A stretch of DNA of 64,000 bases from Cytobacillus firmus (GCF_023612095.1 NZ_CP086235.1:1681001-1745000), one strand, 5' to 3'; shown: positions 7,344 to 16,296, numbered from the stretch's first letter. The notes: generated by a model from the letters alone, not told the origin. Program-made: numbers and translations.

Positions 7344-8048
7344 ATGAGCGTACATATTGGTGCTAAAGAAAATGAAATTGCGGAAACGGTCCTGCTTCCT
7401 GGAGATCCTTTGCGTGCAAAATATATTGCAGAAACATTTTTAGAAAATGCGGAGTGCTATAATGAAGTCCGCAACATGTTTGGCTACACAGGAACGTATA
7501 AAGGGAAGCGCATATCAGTGCAGGGTACAGGCATGGGTGTTCCATCCATTTCCATCTATATCAATGAACTGATGCAAAGCTATAATGTCCAAAACCTGAT
7601 TAGAGTAGGAACGTGTGGTGCGATTCAGAAAGATGTAAAGGTTCGCGATGTAATCCTTGCGATGAGCTCTTCTACAGATTCCCAAATGAACAGGCTCACT
7701 TTCGGAGGGGTTGACTTTGCGCCGACAGCCAATTTTGATCTATTGAAAAAAGCTTATGATGCAGGTGTGGAAAAAGGATTAAACCTTAAAGTCGGAAATG
7801 TCTTCACAGCAGACATGTTCTATAATGACAATTCGGAACTTGAAAAATGGGCAAAGTATCAGATCCTGGCAATTGAGATGGAAACGGCTGCTCTATATAC
7901 GCTTGCTGCGAAGTTTGACCGCAAAGCACTATCTGTTCTAACAGTCAGTGATCACATCCTGACAGGTGAAGAAACGACTGCTGAAGAGAGACAAACCACC
8001 TTCAATGAAATGATTGAAGTGGCACTTGAGGCTGCTATTAAGGAATAA
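7344..8048 (+). CDS. deoD: Purine-nucleoside phosphorylase, DeoD type
   Basis: Cleaves purine (deoxy)nucleosides with phosphate to base and (deoxy)ribose 1-phosphate for salvage. The 234-residue length and hexameric-PNP hallmarks are present: [17 protein letters not shown] near residue 18, [26 protein letters not shown] and VSDH. ATG 7344 follows GGAGG with good spacing. It is monocistronic between a palindromic control region and a terminator; yodJ follows, as its neighbour does in B. subtilis. Confidence 0.97.
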   Translation: MSVHIGAKENEIAETVLLPGDPLRAKYIAETFLENAECYNEVRNMFGYTGTYKGKRISVQGTGMGVPSISIYINELMQSYNVQNLIRVGTCGAIQKDVKVRDVILAMSSSTDSQMNRLTFGGVDFAPTANFDLLKKAYDAGVEKGLNLKVGNVFTADMFYNDNSELEKWAKYQILAIEMETAALYTLAAKFDRKALSVLTVSDHILTGEETTAEERQTTFNEMIEVALEAAIKE

Positions 8049-8057
8049 TATAGAATG

Positions 8058-8090
8058 AAACTGGTTCACCTGAGCCAGTTTTATTTTTTT
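8058..8090 (+). terminator. Terminator of deoD
   Basis: AAACTGG / CCAGTTT stem followed by a T-rich tail. Confidence 0.85.
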
Positions 8091-8225
8091 GATGAGTGTG
8101 TGTTTGAAATCAATAAAAAGGATATTTTGTGCCGTTTGTCCTGTTTTTAATACGATTATGGACTAGTTGACGTGTAGTGTTAAAATAGTAATGTTGCAAA
8201 GAAATAAAAAGACAGGTGAGTTTGA

Positions 8226-9098
8226 ATGAAGAAGATCTTAATTATGGCAGGGACCCTGAGTCTCCTGCTTTCCGGCTGCAGCCAGCTTGATCCGTATTTG
8301 GATAAAGCAAAGCCGCTTATTGAAAAGATTCCGTTCCTTGGGGAAGAGAAAAGCGTTGATGAACCCCCTAAGGAAGATGAATCACTAAATAAAGAAGAAA
8401 ACAGTGCCGGAGAAGCAGGCAATGAAGACAAAGAAGACATTCAAAAGGATCCCCTATCATTGGAAGCTGCATATTTTAATGATATAAAAGCTGTGGATGG
8501 CAGAAATATTATCCAGAACCCTGATAATGTGATGGTCCTGGTGAATAAACAATTCAGCCTTCCGGATGGCTATGAGCCCCCCAAGCTAATGATTCCGGAT
8601 GTCGCATTTTCTTATGGGAAGTTAGATTTGGAAAAAAGCTATATGCGAAAGGATGCTGCTGAAGAGCTGGAGAAGCTGTTTGCAGGTGCACTGAATGAAG
8701 GTGTGGAATTATTTGCTGTATCCGGTTATCGCTCATTTACACGGCAATCGGAAGTTTTTGATGCAGAAGTAAATAGAGTTGGTAAAGAAAAAGCGGTCCA
8801 GGCTGTGGCGATTCCCGGAAGCAGTGAACATCAGACAGGACTTACCATGGATATTTCGAGCAGAAGTGCAGGCCTTGAGCTTTCTGAAAAATTCGGGGAA
8901 ACAAAGGAAGGAAAGTGGCTTGCTGAAAATGCACACCGCTATGGTTTTATTCTCCGCTATCCAAAAGGAAAAGAAACCATAACGGGTTATAAATATGAAC
9001 CTTGGCACTTCCGTTATGTAGGCCTTGAAGCTGCGAAAGTCATTTATGAAAAGAAATGGACTTTGGAAGAGTACTTTGATATTGTTAAAAAAATCTAA
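8226..9098 (+). CDS. yodJ: YodJ-like D,D-/L,D-carboxypeptidase lipoprotein (VanY/LdcB family)
   Basis: Trims peptidoglycan stem peptides outside the membrane. A lipobox (LLLSGC, Cys 18) marks it as a lipoprotein. An acidic linker rich in Glu/Asp/Asn (about residues 38-75) precedes the peptidase domain. The zinc-site motifs are GSSEHQTGLTMDI (SxHxxGxAxD type) and EPWHFRYVG. Length 290 is normal. ATG 8226 follows AGGTGAG. It stands alone with a terminator just after the stop. Confidence 0.92.
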   Translation: MKKILIMAGTLSLLLSGCSQLDPYLDKAKPLIEKIPFLGEEKSVDEPPKEDESLNKEENSAGEAGNEDKEDIQKDPLSLEAAYFNDIKAVDGRNIIQNPDNVMVLVNKQFSLPDGYEPPKLMIPDVAFSYGKLDLEKSYMRKDAAEELEKLFAGALNEGVELFAVSGYRSFTRQSEVFDAEVNRVGKEKAVQAVAIPGSSEHQTGLTMDISSRSAGLELSEKFGETKEGKWLAENAHRYGFILRYPKGKETITGYKYEPWHFRYVGLEAAKVIYEKKWTLEEYFDIVKKI

Positions 9099-9120
9099 GA
9101 GGCCCAAAAGGCCTCTTTTA
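9097..9120. terminator. Bidirectional terminator between yodJ and the small membrane gene
   Basis: AAGAGGCC / GGCCTCTT stem with TTTA on the right and A-rich sequence on the left. Confidence 0.85.
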
Positions 9121-9366
9121 TTTGTTTTTCTGCTTCAGACTGCTTTTTCCTGATTGGAAATAGAAAATAACCGCTAAAATGAAGGGAACAGCGGGAAGGC
9201 CTGATAGAAAGCGGAGCACATTTTCTGCCCCTGTTAGGGAATAACCCAATGGCAGCAGAAGAAAGAAGCTTATTAATGCAAATTTCCATGACTGATTCAT
9301 GATTCCGGCAATTAGGCTGATTAGGGAAAGTGCAAAGCTTATCCATAATATTGCGGTTAACATCAT
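9118..9366 (-). CDS. Small membrane protein, 82 residues
   Basis: Starts MMLTAILWISFALSL on the minus strand after AAGGGGTGA. Two or three hydrophobic segments follow (about residues 3-22, 28-45 and 55-72), with a short basic tail (QSGKSSLKQKNK). No family recognised. The stop lies inside the shared terminator with yodJ. A second ATG at 9363 is an equally good start. Confidence 0.7.
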   Translation of the reverse strand: MMLTAILWISFALSLISLIAGIMNQSWKFALISFFLLLPLGYSLTGAENVLRFLSGLPAVPFILAVIFYFQSGKSSLKQKNK

Positions 9367-9619
9367 AAATTCACCCCTTAAGAAAGTGCTGGAAGCTGAG
9401 GGCTGGAAGCTGAAAAGGTTTGATAGAGGGTTTTAAAATGGCTTTATAATAAAATATGTTTATATCGGTAAAACATTAATCTTTTATTTTCCTGATGTAA
9501 TTGCCGCTTTAATTCAAATGAAATATGGCCTGGCCGGCTGTCTGTTCACCTGATGTTTATAAACCTCCTTTAATGAGGTAATTATAAAGTAAGGTTACTG
9601 TAAAAAGGAGGCACATGCT

Positions 9620-9826
9620 TTGGAAAAAGTTTCGTTTAAAGTTGCAGGCATGACCTGCGGACATTGTGAAGAGGCAGTCAAAAATGCCATTCTCTCCATC
9701 GATGGTGTGGCAAGCATCTCGATTGCCTTTCATGATGAACATGCAGAAATCGTCTATGACCCTGAAAAAACTGATAAGAAACATTTGATAAAAGTGATAG
9801 AAGACCAGGGCTATGGGGTAGCCTGA
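9620..9826 (+). CDS. copZ: CopZ-like copper chaperone (HMA domain)
   Basis: A 68-residue ferredoxin-like metal-binding protein with the Cys motif GMTCGHC at residues 10-16, which binds Cu(I) and passes it to a P-type ATPase. The start is TTG 9620, set by AAAAAGGAGG at 9602-9611; the nearby ATG at 9615 is in another frame. No copA ATPase or csoR regulator lies beside it, unlike many Bacilli. No clear CsoR operator was seen upstream, so copper regulation is not shown. Confidence 0.9.
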   Translation: MEKVSFKVAGMTCGHCEEAVKNAILSIDGVASISIAFHDEHAEIVYDPEKTDKKHLIKVIEDQGYGVA

Positions 9827-9832
9827 TATAAG

Positions 9833-9868
9833 AAAGAGCGCCATGCATATTTTGCTGGCGCTCTTTTA
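9833..9868 (+). terminator. Terminator of the copZ-like gene
   Basis: AAAGAGCGCCA / TGGCGCTCTTT, a strong 11-bp stem with a T tail. Confidence 0.92.
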
Positions 9869-9948
9869 ATCGCTGCACACATTTTTCTTTGTTATTTATT
9901 CGATAAATGTTATTCTAATCATTAAGGATTGTACATAGTTATTTTACG

Positions 9949-11448
9949 GTGACGAAAGTGGTGAAAAGTTTGCAAAATGAAGATTTAAACAAAGAAACTT
10001 CTGAAACACCAGATAATAACCATTCAGGTTTTATCCGCATGAAAAAGTTTCATTTTGTAATGCTGCTGTTTTTTATTGTGTTCCTTTCCGCTGGAATTAC
10101 TACCTTTGCACTGGCCTTTGGAGATGAAAAGGCAGTAGATGTGGGATCAAGCGAAAGAAGGGAATTTGATAAGCTGTATACAGCTTATGATACCCTGAAA
10201 GCAAACTATTTCCAGGAAGTGGATCAAAGTAACCTTATAAATGGCGCTATTAACGGTATGCTTGAAGCGCTGGATGATCCATACTCGGATTATATGAATG
10301 AAGAAGAAGCCGAAAACTTTCACCAAAGTATTTCGTCTTCTTTTGAAGGAATCGGAGCTGAAATCCAGGAACAGGAAGGCTACATAGTCATTGTATCCCC
10401 ATTGAAGGGTTCACCTGCTGAAAAAGCAGGGCTTAGGCCAAATGACAAGGTTCTCTCCGTTGATGGAAAAAGCCTTCAGGGTATGAGCTCTACTGAGGCT
10501 GTTATGCTGATCAGAGGCGAAAAAGGGACTAAAGTGGAACTTGCAGTTCAGCGTCCCGGTACAGATGAGCCAATGAATATTTCCATTACACGTGATACGA
10601 TTCCGCTTGAAACTGTCTATGGGGAAATGATGGAAGATGGTATTGCAAAAGTACAGATTACAACATTCTCGGAAAATACTTCTAAAGAATTGGTGGAAAC
10701 TTTGAATGAACTGCAGAAGCAGGGCATGAAAGGATTAATCCTTGATCTTCGCCAGAATCCAGGCGGCCTTCTGGATCAGGCAGTGGAAATCTCCAGCCTG
10801 TTTGTCCCGGATGGCGAGATATTATTCCAAATTGAAGACCGCAATGGAAACAGAGAAGAAGTAAAATCAAAGAGAGAAGAAAACCCGAATATACCTTTAG
10901 TCGTTGTGATTGATAAAGGAAGTGCCAGTGCATCAGAAATTCTGGCTGCGGCAGTACACGAGTCCGCAGATGTGCCGCTTGTAGGTGAAAAATCGTTTGG
11001 GAAAGGCACCGTCCAGCGTGCACAGGACTTCTCCGATGGGTCAAACATGAAATTCACGACTGAAAAATGGCTGACACCGGAGGGAAATTGGATTCATAAA
11101 AAAGGGATTACACCTGACCACAAAGTGGCCTTGCCGGAATATGCTTCGCTGCCATTTATTAATCCAGACACTGAATTAAAGCTTTCTGCTTCTTCAGCTC
11201 AGGTTAAAGCAGCTCAAGCTATGCTGAAAGCTCTGGGATATAATCCTGGAAGAGAAGACGGTTTCTTCGATGAAAAAACCGAAGCAGCTGTCAAGGAATT
11301 CCAGGCTGCTGAAAAGCTTGATCAAAATGGAGTATTATCAGGGCAGTCTACTCTTAGGCTGATGGAAAAACTCCGTGAAAAAATCGACCACAATGATACG
11401 CAAATTCAAAAAGCAGCTGAAGTGCTGAAAAAACAAATAGGATCATAA
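9949..11448 (+). CDS. ctpA: C-terminal processing peptidase, S41 family, with PDZ and peptidoglycan-binding domains
   Basis: Extracellular, membrane-anchored serine protease. Order: cytoplasmic start; membrane segment (FHFVMLLFFIVFLSAGITTFALA, about 35-57); PDZ domain (about 120-205; GSPAEKAGLRPND); S41 core with the Ser in GSASASEILAAA and Lys in GEKSFGKGTVQ; a C-terminal peptidoglycan-binding domain (GREDGFFDEKTEAAVKEFQ). The start is uncertain: GTG 9949 has no ribosome site, while TTG 9970 has GTGGTGA before it and would remove seven residues. B. subtilis ctpA lies in the same yod neighbourhood. Confidence 0.93.
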   Translation: MTKVVKSLQNEDLNKETSETPDNNHSGFIRMKKFHFVMLLFFIVFLSAGITTFALAFGDEKAVDVGSSERREFDKLYTAYDTLKANYFQEVDQSNLINGAINGMLEALDDPYSDYMNEEEAENFHQSISSSFEGIGAEIQEQEGYIVIVSPLKGSPAEKAGLRPNDKVLSVDGKSLQGMSSTEAVMLIRGEKGTKVELAVQRPGTDEPMNISITRDTIPLETVYGEMMEDGIAKVQITTFSENTSKELVETLNELQKQGMKGLILDLRQNPGGLLDQAVEISSLFVPDGEILFQIEDRNGNREEVKSKREENPNIPLVVVIDKGSASASEILAAAVHESADVPLVGEKSFGKGTVQRAQDFSDGSNMKFTTEKWLTPEGNWIHKKGITPDHKVALPEYASLPFINPDTELKLSASSAQVKAAQAMLKALGYNPGREDGFFDEKTEAAVKEFQAAEKLDQNGVLSGQSTLRLMEKLREKIDHNDTQIQKAAEVLKKQIGS

Positions 11449-11451
11449 TCT

Positions 11452-11479
11452 AAAGCTCTCCGATTCGGAGAGCTTTTTT
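11452..11479 (+). terminator. Terminator of ctpA
   Basis: AAGCTCTCCG / CGGAGAGCTT with a 3-base loop and a T run. Confidence 0.94.
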
Positions 11480-11631
11480 CGTCATTTTTCAAGCGAGATG
11501 ATTCCTTCCTCAAGCGAGTAGAGGCAGGTGTGGAAAGTTCAAGTGCTGTTCCAGAAAATGGGTATAGAAAGCGTTTCTCTTTCCCACAATGGTAGTAAAC
11601 TTAACTATAAAGCAGCGCAGGGGTGATTTGC

Positions 11632-12549
11632 TTGAAAAAAATTATGATTCTATTTGCAGTGGCTGCAGCTATACTATCCGGCTGCACGTCCTTTCAGCAG
11701 AAAGATAACAATAATGCAGGGCAGGTAACGGAGGTCGGCGAGTCCGAAAAGGAGAATAAAGAGCCATCAGCGACTGTAAGTGAAACGAAAAACTTTTTGC
11801 TTATTGGTGTCGACAGCAGAGGGGAAGAGGATTCACGTTCGGATGCCATTGTGCTGGCCAGCTATGAACCTTCCGGGGATTCCATTAAATTGGTCTCTCT
11901 TATGAGGGACAGCTATGTAAAAATACGGGATTACCAATATATGTACAGCAAGTTGAATCATGCTTATTATATAGGCGGCAAGGATTTATTGAAGGATACA
12001 ATAGAACAAAACTTCGGAGTCCAAATCGATCATACAGCAATTATTGATTTTAAGGGATTTACTGCGATGCTTGATGCGATTGCTCCGGGCGGTATTGAAG
12101 CAGAAGTCAGTGCCGCCATGATTGAAGATATGGGATTGGATCTGGAGCCGGGAAAGCAAAAGCTTAAGGGAAGCGACATTTTATCATATGTCAGATTTCG
12201 CCATGACGGACAAAGTGATTTCGGGAGAGTGGACCGGCAGCAGGAAATTTTAATTGGGCTTAAAGATGAAGTGATGAACCAATTCTCATCACCTGCCGGT
12301 TTAGCAAGGTTTCCGGAAGTAATCAGCCAGGCAATGAAATACGTTGAAACCGACTTAAAGATTGAAGAAGCATTATCACTCGGTGTGAAGTTTTTAATGA
12401 ATCCTGTCACTGACATTGAAACACTTAGGGTACCTGTTGAAGATAGTTATGAGAATAAAACATATGAACATGCCGGTTCGGTTCTCCAGCTTGATTTTGA
12501 AGAAAATGCAGAAGCGCTTAAGCAGTTTTTGGATGCTGAAAAGAAATAG
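11632..12549 (+). CDS. LytR-CpsA-Psr (LCP) family protein with a lipoprotein signal
   Basis: LCP proteins attach undecaprenyl-linked glycopolymers such as teichoic acid to peptidoglycan. The LCP core runs from about residue 52 (NFLLIGVDSRG) through LVSLMRDSYV, KLNHAYYIGG and YVRFRHDGQSDFGRVDRQQEIL, with the conserved Arg and Asp residues present. The usual N-terminal membrane helix is replaced by a lipobox (AILSGC), so the protein should be a lipoprotein. TTG 11632 is chosen because AGGGGTGA precedes it; the GTG at 11623 overlaps that ribosome site. Length 305. Substrate unknown. Confidence 0.9.
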   Translation: MKKIMILFAVAAAILSGCTSFQQKDNNNAGQVTEVGESEKENKEPSATVSETKNFLLIGVDSRGEEDSRSDAIVLASYEPSGDSIKLVSLMRDSYVKIRDYQYMYSKLNHAYYIGGKDLLKDTIEQNFGVQIDHTAIIDFKGFTAMLDAIAPGGIEAEVSAAMIEDMGLDLEPGKQKLKGSDILSYVRFRHDGQSDFGRVDRQQEILIGLKDEVMNQFSSPAGLARFPEVISQAMKYVETDLKIEEALSLGVKFLMNPVTDIETLRVPVEDSYENKTYEHAGSVLQLDFEENAEALKQFLDAEKK

Positions 12550-12570
12550 CGGGAATTAGAAAGGCGCTTT

Positions 12571-12612
12571 TAAAAGTAAATGAGGGGCCCGCAGGCTCCT
12601 CATTTACTTTTT
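12571..12612. terminator. Bidirectional terminator between the LCP and methyltransferase genes
   Basis: AAAAGTAAATGAGG pairs with CCTCATTTACTTTT. It overlaps the end of the methyltransferase gene and can stop both convergent transcripts. Confidence 0.9.
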
Positions 12613-13217
12613 CTGCAGACTGCAATCCCAAAAGGGTAGTGTTTGCCTTCTCTTTTCGGTTCAATGAGAACACTTCGCTGATAATAAAATTCCGTCTCTC
12701 CGTAAGACTTGAACAGTTCAATAAATTCATCTTCAGTCAGCTGGTGAAAATGGAAGGGCTCATTTGTTGGCTTCCCCCGCCCGGCGCCGAAGGGTGTGGA
12801 TAAAATGAGAGTCCCGCCCGGCTTTAGCATCTTAAAAAGACTGTTAAGGAATATTTCTTCTGATGGCAGGTGTTCAAGCGTTTCAAAGCTCGTTATCACA
12901 TCAAAGAATCCTAATTGTTCTGGGAGGGAATCATCTTCCGCATTGGCTTTAATATATTGCACGAGAGGGTGATAATGATGCTGTCTGGCATATTTCAGTG
13001 TATCGTCATCAATGTCCACTGCTACAATTTCACTAATTTCTTTTTTCTTGGCTTTTGCCATGATTTTTGAACCGTACCCCGTACCGCAGGCAATATCAAG
13101 CACTCTTCCTTTAGCGTAATAAAGAGAAAAATAGTAACGTGCCAAATGTTCCAGAAGCATTCCGTTAGTAACCGGCATTTCCTCCAGTATGATTCTTTCT
13201 CCAGTATTATCGAGCAT
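12600..13217 (-). CDS. Class I SAM-dependent methyltransferase
   Basis: A 205-residue enzyme with the Rossmann motifs in order: VLDIACGTGYGSKIMA (motif I, near residue 39), VAVDIDDDTLKYA (motif II), DVITSFETLEHL (motif IV) and LKPGGTLILSTPFG. The ending has a GKHYPFGIAVCRK strand. The substrate cannot be told. B. subtilis has a methyltransferase gene, yodH, near ctpA; this may be its counterpart, but I cannot confirm it. The start at 13217 is ATG after AAGGATGGTGG. Confidence 0.88.
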   Translation of the reverse strand: MLDNTGERIILEEMPVTNGMLLEHLARYYFSLYYAKGRVLDIACGTGYGSKIMAKAKKKEISEIVAVDIDDDTLKYARQHHYHPLVQYIKANAEDDSLPEQLGFFDVITSFETLEHLPSEEIFLNSLFKMLKPGGTLILSTPFGAGRGKPTNEPFHFHQLTEDEFIELFKSYGETEFYYQRSVLIEPKREGKHYPFGIAVCRKSK

Positions 13218-13331
13218 TTTTCTCCACCATCCTTAATAGAAATTATAGCAAATATGTCTTATGGTTTGTATGGACTGGTAAAATCATATACAATGGGTCA
13301 TTAGACAGGATAGCTATAAAGAGGTGATCCT

Positions 13332-13733
13332 TTGAAGCAGGTAGTAAAGCTTAATGAAGAGACCCGCAGGCAAATATCAGATATTGAAAAAAAATGTGAA
13401 AAGCTTGCAGAAGAACTTCTTAATAAGTATAAAACAGACTTTCAAACTGAAGAGGAAAATCTGGCAGTGGACCTGGTCAGAACGATAAAGGGCCGGCATG
13501 CTTCAGAAAACGATGTGTTTGAAAATGATTATGAATCCATTCTGGAACTGGGAATTGAGACGGAGGATGAATTTTTTCCGAATGCTTATATTCCCATCTG
13601 GAAATGCAAACAGGAAATGTTTCATCCCGTTGGGTATTTAACCAATCTGGATATTGATTTAATAGAGAAGAAAATGATGCTTATGATTGAAGAAATGCTG
13701 GCAGATGGTGTAGAAAGGGAAAAGTATGAATAA
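13332..13733 (+). CDS. Hypothetical protein, 133 residues
   Basis: The TTG start follows GAGGTGATC. The product is soluble and acidic, with a helical N-terminus (EETRRQISDIEKKCEKLAEELL), a middle containing an EENLAVDLVRTIKGRH helix, and a final helix. No family recognised and no metal motif. It overlaps the CobW-like GTPase gene by 8 bases, so the two are co-translated and may act together. Confidence 0.8.
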   Translation: MKQVVKLNEETRRQISDIEKKCEKLAEELLNKYKTDFQTEEENLAVDLVRTIKGRHASENDVFENDYESILELGIETEDEFFPNAYIPIWKCKQEMFHPVGYLTNLDIDLIEKKMMLMIEEMLADGVEREKYE

Positions 13734-14646
13734 AACAGAAATATATATACTATCAGGTTTTCTTGGGAGCGGGAAAACGACGCTGCTAAAGCAGCTGCTC
13801 CAGGATGAAAAAAAGCAAGGCAGAAAAGTGGCAGTCATGATGAACGAGCTTGGGAAAGTTTCAATTGATTCGGACGCAGTTGATGATGGGGTTCCTTTAA
13901 AAGAGCTGCTTGACGGCTGTATATGCTGTACCATTTCAGATAAGCTTGAGGCCCAGCTTCAGGAATTATTGATGGTTGAAAAGCCGGAAGCGATCTATAT
14001 TGAAACTACAGGTGCTGCTCATCCCATTGAAGTTCTGGATAGCATTCTTTCCCCACTCTTTGCAGACAGGATGCAGGTAAAAGGCATTATTTCTGTTGTT
14101 GACAGTCCAAGATGGCTTAATCGAAATATGTTAAGCCCTCAGGTGCAGCAGCTTTTAATTGAGCAGGTAAGGCATGCAGACTTAATAATTTTGAATAAAG
14201 CAGATGAACTTTCCGAGGCGGAACAAGCGCGGCTTACAATGGAGATTCAGGGTCTGAACAGCCAGGCGTTCACCATCTTAACTTCATACTCAAAGATTTC
14301 TGTAAAGCAGGTAAGAGGTATGTCCACAGGGAATAAGAGCAAGGCATCCAGGTCACATGTTATTTCTGATTTAAAGCTTAGCACGTTCGTTTATCGGTTT
14401 CAAAAAGCTGTCAATCAGACTGATTTTGAGGATTTTCTTAGAGGACTTCCAGACACTGTGTACAGAATAAAAGGGTATATGAAGCTGAATTCTTCAAAGT
14501 ATCCGTATCTTTTTCAGTTTTCTTATGGAATGCCGCTTTATATGCAGGAAAACATCAATATGCCCCTGAATATGGTGTTTATTGGGGAGAATCTTGATTG
14601 GGCAGAAATCGAACAAAGGTTAAAAATTCTGGAAGCAACTAATTAA
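13726..14646 (+). CDS. CobW/COG0523 family metal-chaperone GTPase (G3E family)
   Basis: A 306-residue P-loop GTPase: Walker A GFLGSGKTT at residues 9-17, the metal-binding CxCC motif (GCICCTI near residue 65), the Walker B/ETTG region (IYIETTGAAHP) and the NKAD base-specificity motif. COG0523 proteins deliver zinc or other metals to target proteins. The C-terminal domain is shorter than in ZagA-type members and lacks a His-rich stretch. No Zur-like operator was recognised. The partner is unknown; the overlapping upstream gene is a candidate. Confidence 0.92.
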   Translation: MNKTEIYILSGFLGSGKTTLLKQLLQDEKKQGRKVAVMMNELGKVSIDSDAVDDGVPLKELLDGCICCTISDKLEAQLQELLMVEKPEAIYIETTGAAHPIEVLDSILSPLFADRMQVKGIISVVDSPRWLNRNMLSPQVQQLLIEQVRHADLIILNKADELSEAEQARLTMEIQGLNSQAFTILTSYSKISVKQVRGMSTGNKSKASRSHVISDLKLSTFVYRFQKAVNQTDFEDFLRGLPDTVYRIKGYMKLNSSKYPYLFQFSYGMPLYMQENINMPLNMVFIGENLDWAEIEQRLKILEATN

Positions 14647-14661
14647 ACAGGATAGTTAAAG

Positions 14662-14692
14662 AAAATCGCACTCATATGGTGCGATTTTTTTA
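14662..14692 (+). terminator. Terminator of the CobW-like gene
   Basis: AAAATCGCAC / GTGCGATTTT stem with a T run. Confidence 0.93.
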
Positions 14693-14777
14693 TTGTCTGA
14701 ATGAATGAAGAAAACCTTTTTTTGGGAAACTCATTATATAATGCCTAACCGAAAAAACCTATAAATGAGTGGAATTT

Positions 14778-15611
14778 ATGAAAACTTTAAACATAATCAT
14801 GGTATTCATCTTTCTTCTTTTTGCAGGAGGCACACATACTTCTGCAGAAGAAGAGGGGATTAGCTGGCGGATTGAGATGCTGCCATGGGAGAAAGTGAAT
14901 GGGATATTGCCGAAATACAGTAAATTTACCGTTCTGGATGTTGAAACAGGCAAGAAGTTTAAGGTTCAGCGTCGTGCCGGAAGCCATCATGCAGATGTTC
15001 AGCCATTAAATGCTGAAGAAACAAAAATCATGAAAAGCATTTATGGCGGAAAATGGAGCTGGAAGCGGCGCGCCATCATAGTTATTAATGGCAATCAATG
15101 GATAGCGGCTTCCATGCATGGTATGCCCCATGGAGGAGGTGCACTGAAAAATAATTTTCCAGGGCACTTTTGCATTCATTTTTTTGGCAGTACTACACAT
15201 CGGACAAACTTTATGGATTTATCACACAAGCTAATGATTTTGAAAGCGGCAGGAAAGCTTGAAGGATATCTCAATAATGCCAATCCATATGAAGTAATCA
15301 GTGCATTCATGGCAGGACTAAAACAGCAGGATTCCAGGATTGTCCAGTCGATTTCCCTCCAGCCTTTAGCATGGAATAAAGTCCTGCCCAGAATTGAGAA
15401 TGTAAGGCTAAGTGCGATGCCTGTCCTTCCGGCTGAAGATTTGACAGATGAGCTGAGTATGGAAGTGCCGGTGGAAGCAGATTGGTTTATAAAAAACCGC
15501 GGCAGACAGCATTTTCGAGGAAGCATAAATCTTGTGCGCTTTTCACAGGCAGATCCATGGAAAGTGGATAATAAAAGGTTCTTAAAGGAAAATAAGTTAG
15601 TGAACGAATAA
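14778..15611 (+). CDS. Exported protein with a His/Cys-containing wall-associated-like domain
   Basis: A 277-residue secreted protein: signal peptide (IIMVFIFLLFAGGTHTSAEE, cleavage near residue 24), then a domain with FTVLDVETGKKFKVQRRAGS, HADVQPL and the segment MHGMPHGGG...PGHFCIHFFGSTTH. The order His...His...CIHF recalls the catalytic His-Cys layout of L,D-transpeptidase folds, and similar domains occur in clostridial wall proteins; the enzymatic role is inference. The C-terminal 120 residues are unassigned. The start at 14778 is favoured, with only a weak GAGTGGA ribosome site; GTG 14769 is an alternative. Confidence 0.75.
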   Translation: MKTLNIIMVFIFLLFAGGTHTSAEEEGISWRIEMLPWEKVNGILPKYSKFTVLDVETGKKFKVQRRAGSHHADVQPLNAEETKIMKSIYGGKWSWKRRAIIVINGNQWIAASMHGMPHGGGALKNNFPGHFCIHFFGSTTHRTNFMDLSHKLMILKAAGKLEGYLNNANPYEVISAFMAGLKQQDSRIVQSISLQPLAWNKVLPRIENVRLSAMPVLPAEDLTDELSMEVPVEADWFIKNRGRQHFRGSINLVRFSQADPWKVDNKRFLKENKLVNE

Positions 15612-15640
15612 AAGCCTGAGAATAGAATCTCAGGCCTTTA
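15611..15640. terminator. Bidirectional terminator
   Basis: AAAGCCTGAG / CTCAGGCCTTT between convergent genes. Confidence 0.88.
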
Positions 15641-15646
15641 TTCATT

Positions 15647-15889
15647 TTACTGTTTTTCGCCAAATTTGATGAATGTCCGCTCGTCTTCTACAAGTCCGCA
15701 AGCCGCACATTGAACCCTTTTATCAGGGCCTTTGTAAGGCATATGGAAGGGGGACAGCTGTTCACTGCTGTATTCTTCCAAAACATTCCCTGTTTGAGGA
15801 TCCATTTTTATGGATTGAGGCACCTGCTGAATAATATTGAATCGGCTTCTGTTTGTTTTACAGTTTGGGCACCGGTAAGGTGAATTCAT
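15647..15889 (-). CDS. Small zinc-ribbon protein, 80 residues
   Basis: Two Cys-x2-Cys pairs (YRCPNCKTN at residues 6-12 and QCAACGLVEDE near residue 62) form a zinc ribbon around an 50-residue insert. It has no other domain or signal peptide. The ATG follows AGGAGAATG. No named family is certain. It is convergent with the exported protein gene. Confidence 0.8.
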   Translation of the reverse strand: MNSPYRCPNCKTNRSRFNIIQQVPQSIKMDPQTGNVLEEYSSEQLSPFHMPYKGPDKRVQCAACGLVEDERTFIKFGEKQ

Positions 15890-16006
15890 AACTCATTCTC
15901 CTTTCTCGCATATTAGCTGTATTTTTTGCATTTATAAATTTATTTATGTAAAAATACATCTAAGGAAATATATTTGTTTCCTGTTTTGGAAGGGATGTGG
16001 CAAGTT

Positions 16007-16273
16007 ATGAGTCTAGACTATGAAAAGCTTTTGAATGAATACAGGAAGCTATGGAATAACCGGAAACTCGAAGAAGATACTAACGCAGAAAACATTTTGA
16101 AGGAAGCCATCTCCAGGGAACTAAGGGACGAAAATTCTCATCCGAGAGTCCGTAAGGCTATCTACGAAAAATTTTACCTTGCGGTTAAGAGAATTTCACA
16201 TTCAGACCTGGATGATAAATCCAAAGCAGCACTTATCCATATGCATATCCATGAAGCAGAAGGCTTGAAATAG
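16007..16273 (+). CDS. Hypothetical protein, 88 residues
   Basis: A soluble, charged, helical protein (SLDYEKLLNEYRKLWNNRKLEED at the start, AALIHMHIHEAEG at the end). The start is ambiguous: ATG 16007 has GGAAGGG 12 bases upstream; ATG 15995 lies too close to it. No family recognised. It ends in a terminator and is followed by repeat copy 2. Confidence 0.68.
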   Translation: MSLDYEKLLNEYRKLWNNRKLEEDTNAENILKEAISRELRDENSHPRVRKAIYEKFYLAVKRISHSDLDDKSKAALIHMHIHEAEGLK

Positions 16274-16296
16274 GGAGGTTCAGGCCTCCTTTTTTT
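16272..16296 (+). terminator. Terminator of the 88-residue protein gene
   Basis: AGGGAGG / CCTCCT stem directly after the stop, with seven T. Confidence 0.88.

Noticed and set aside
11565..11590. cre site before the LCP gene (GAAAGCGTTTCTC)
   Set aside because: The outer bases do not match the consensus; match is too weak.
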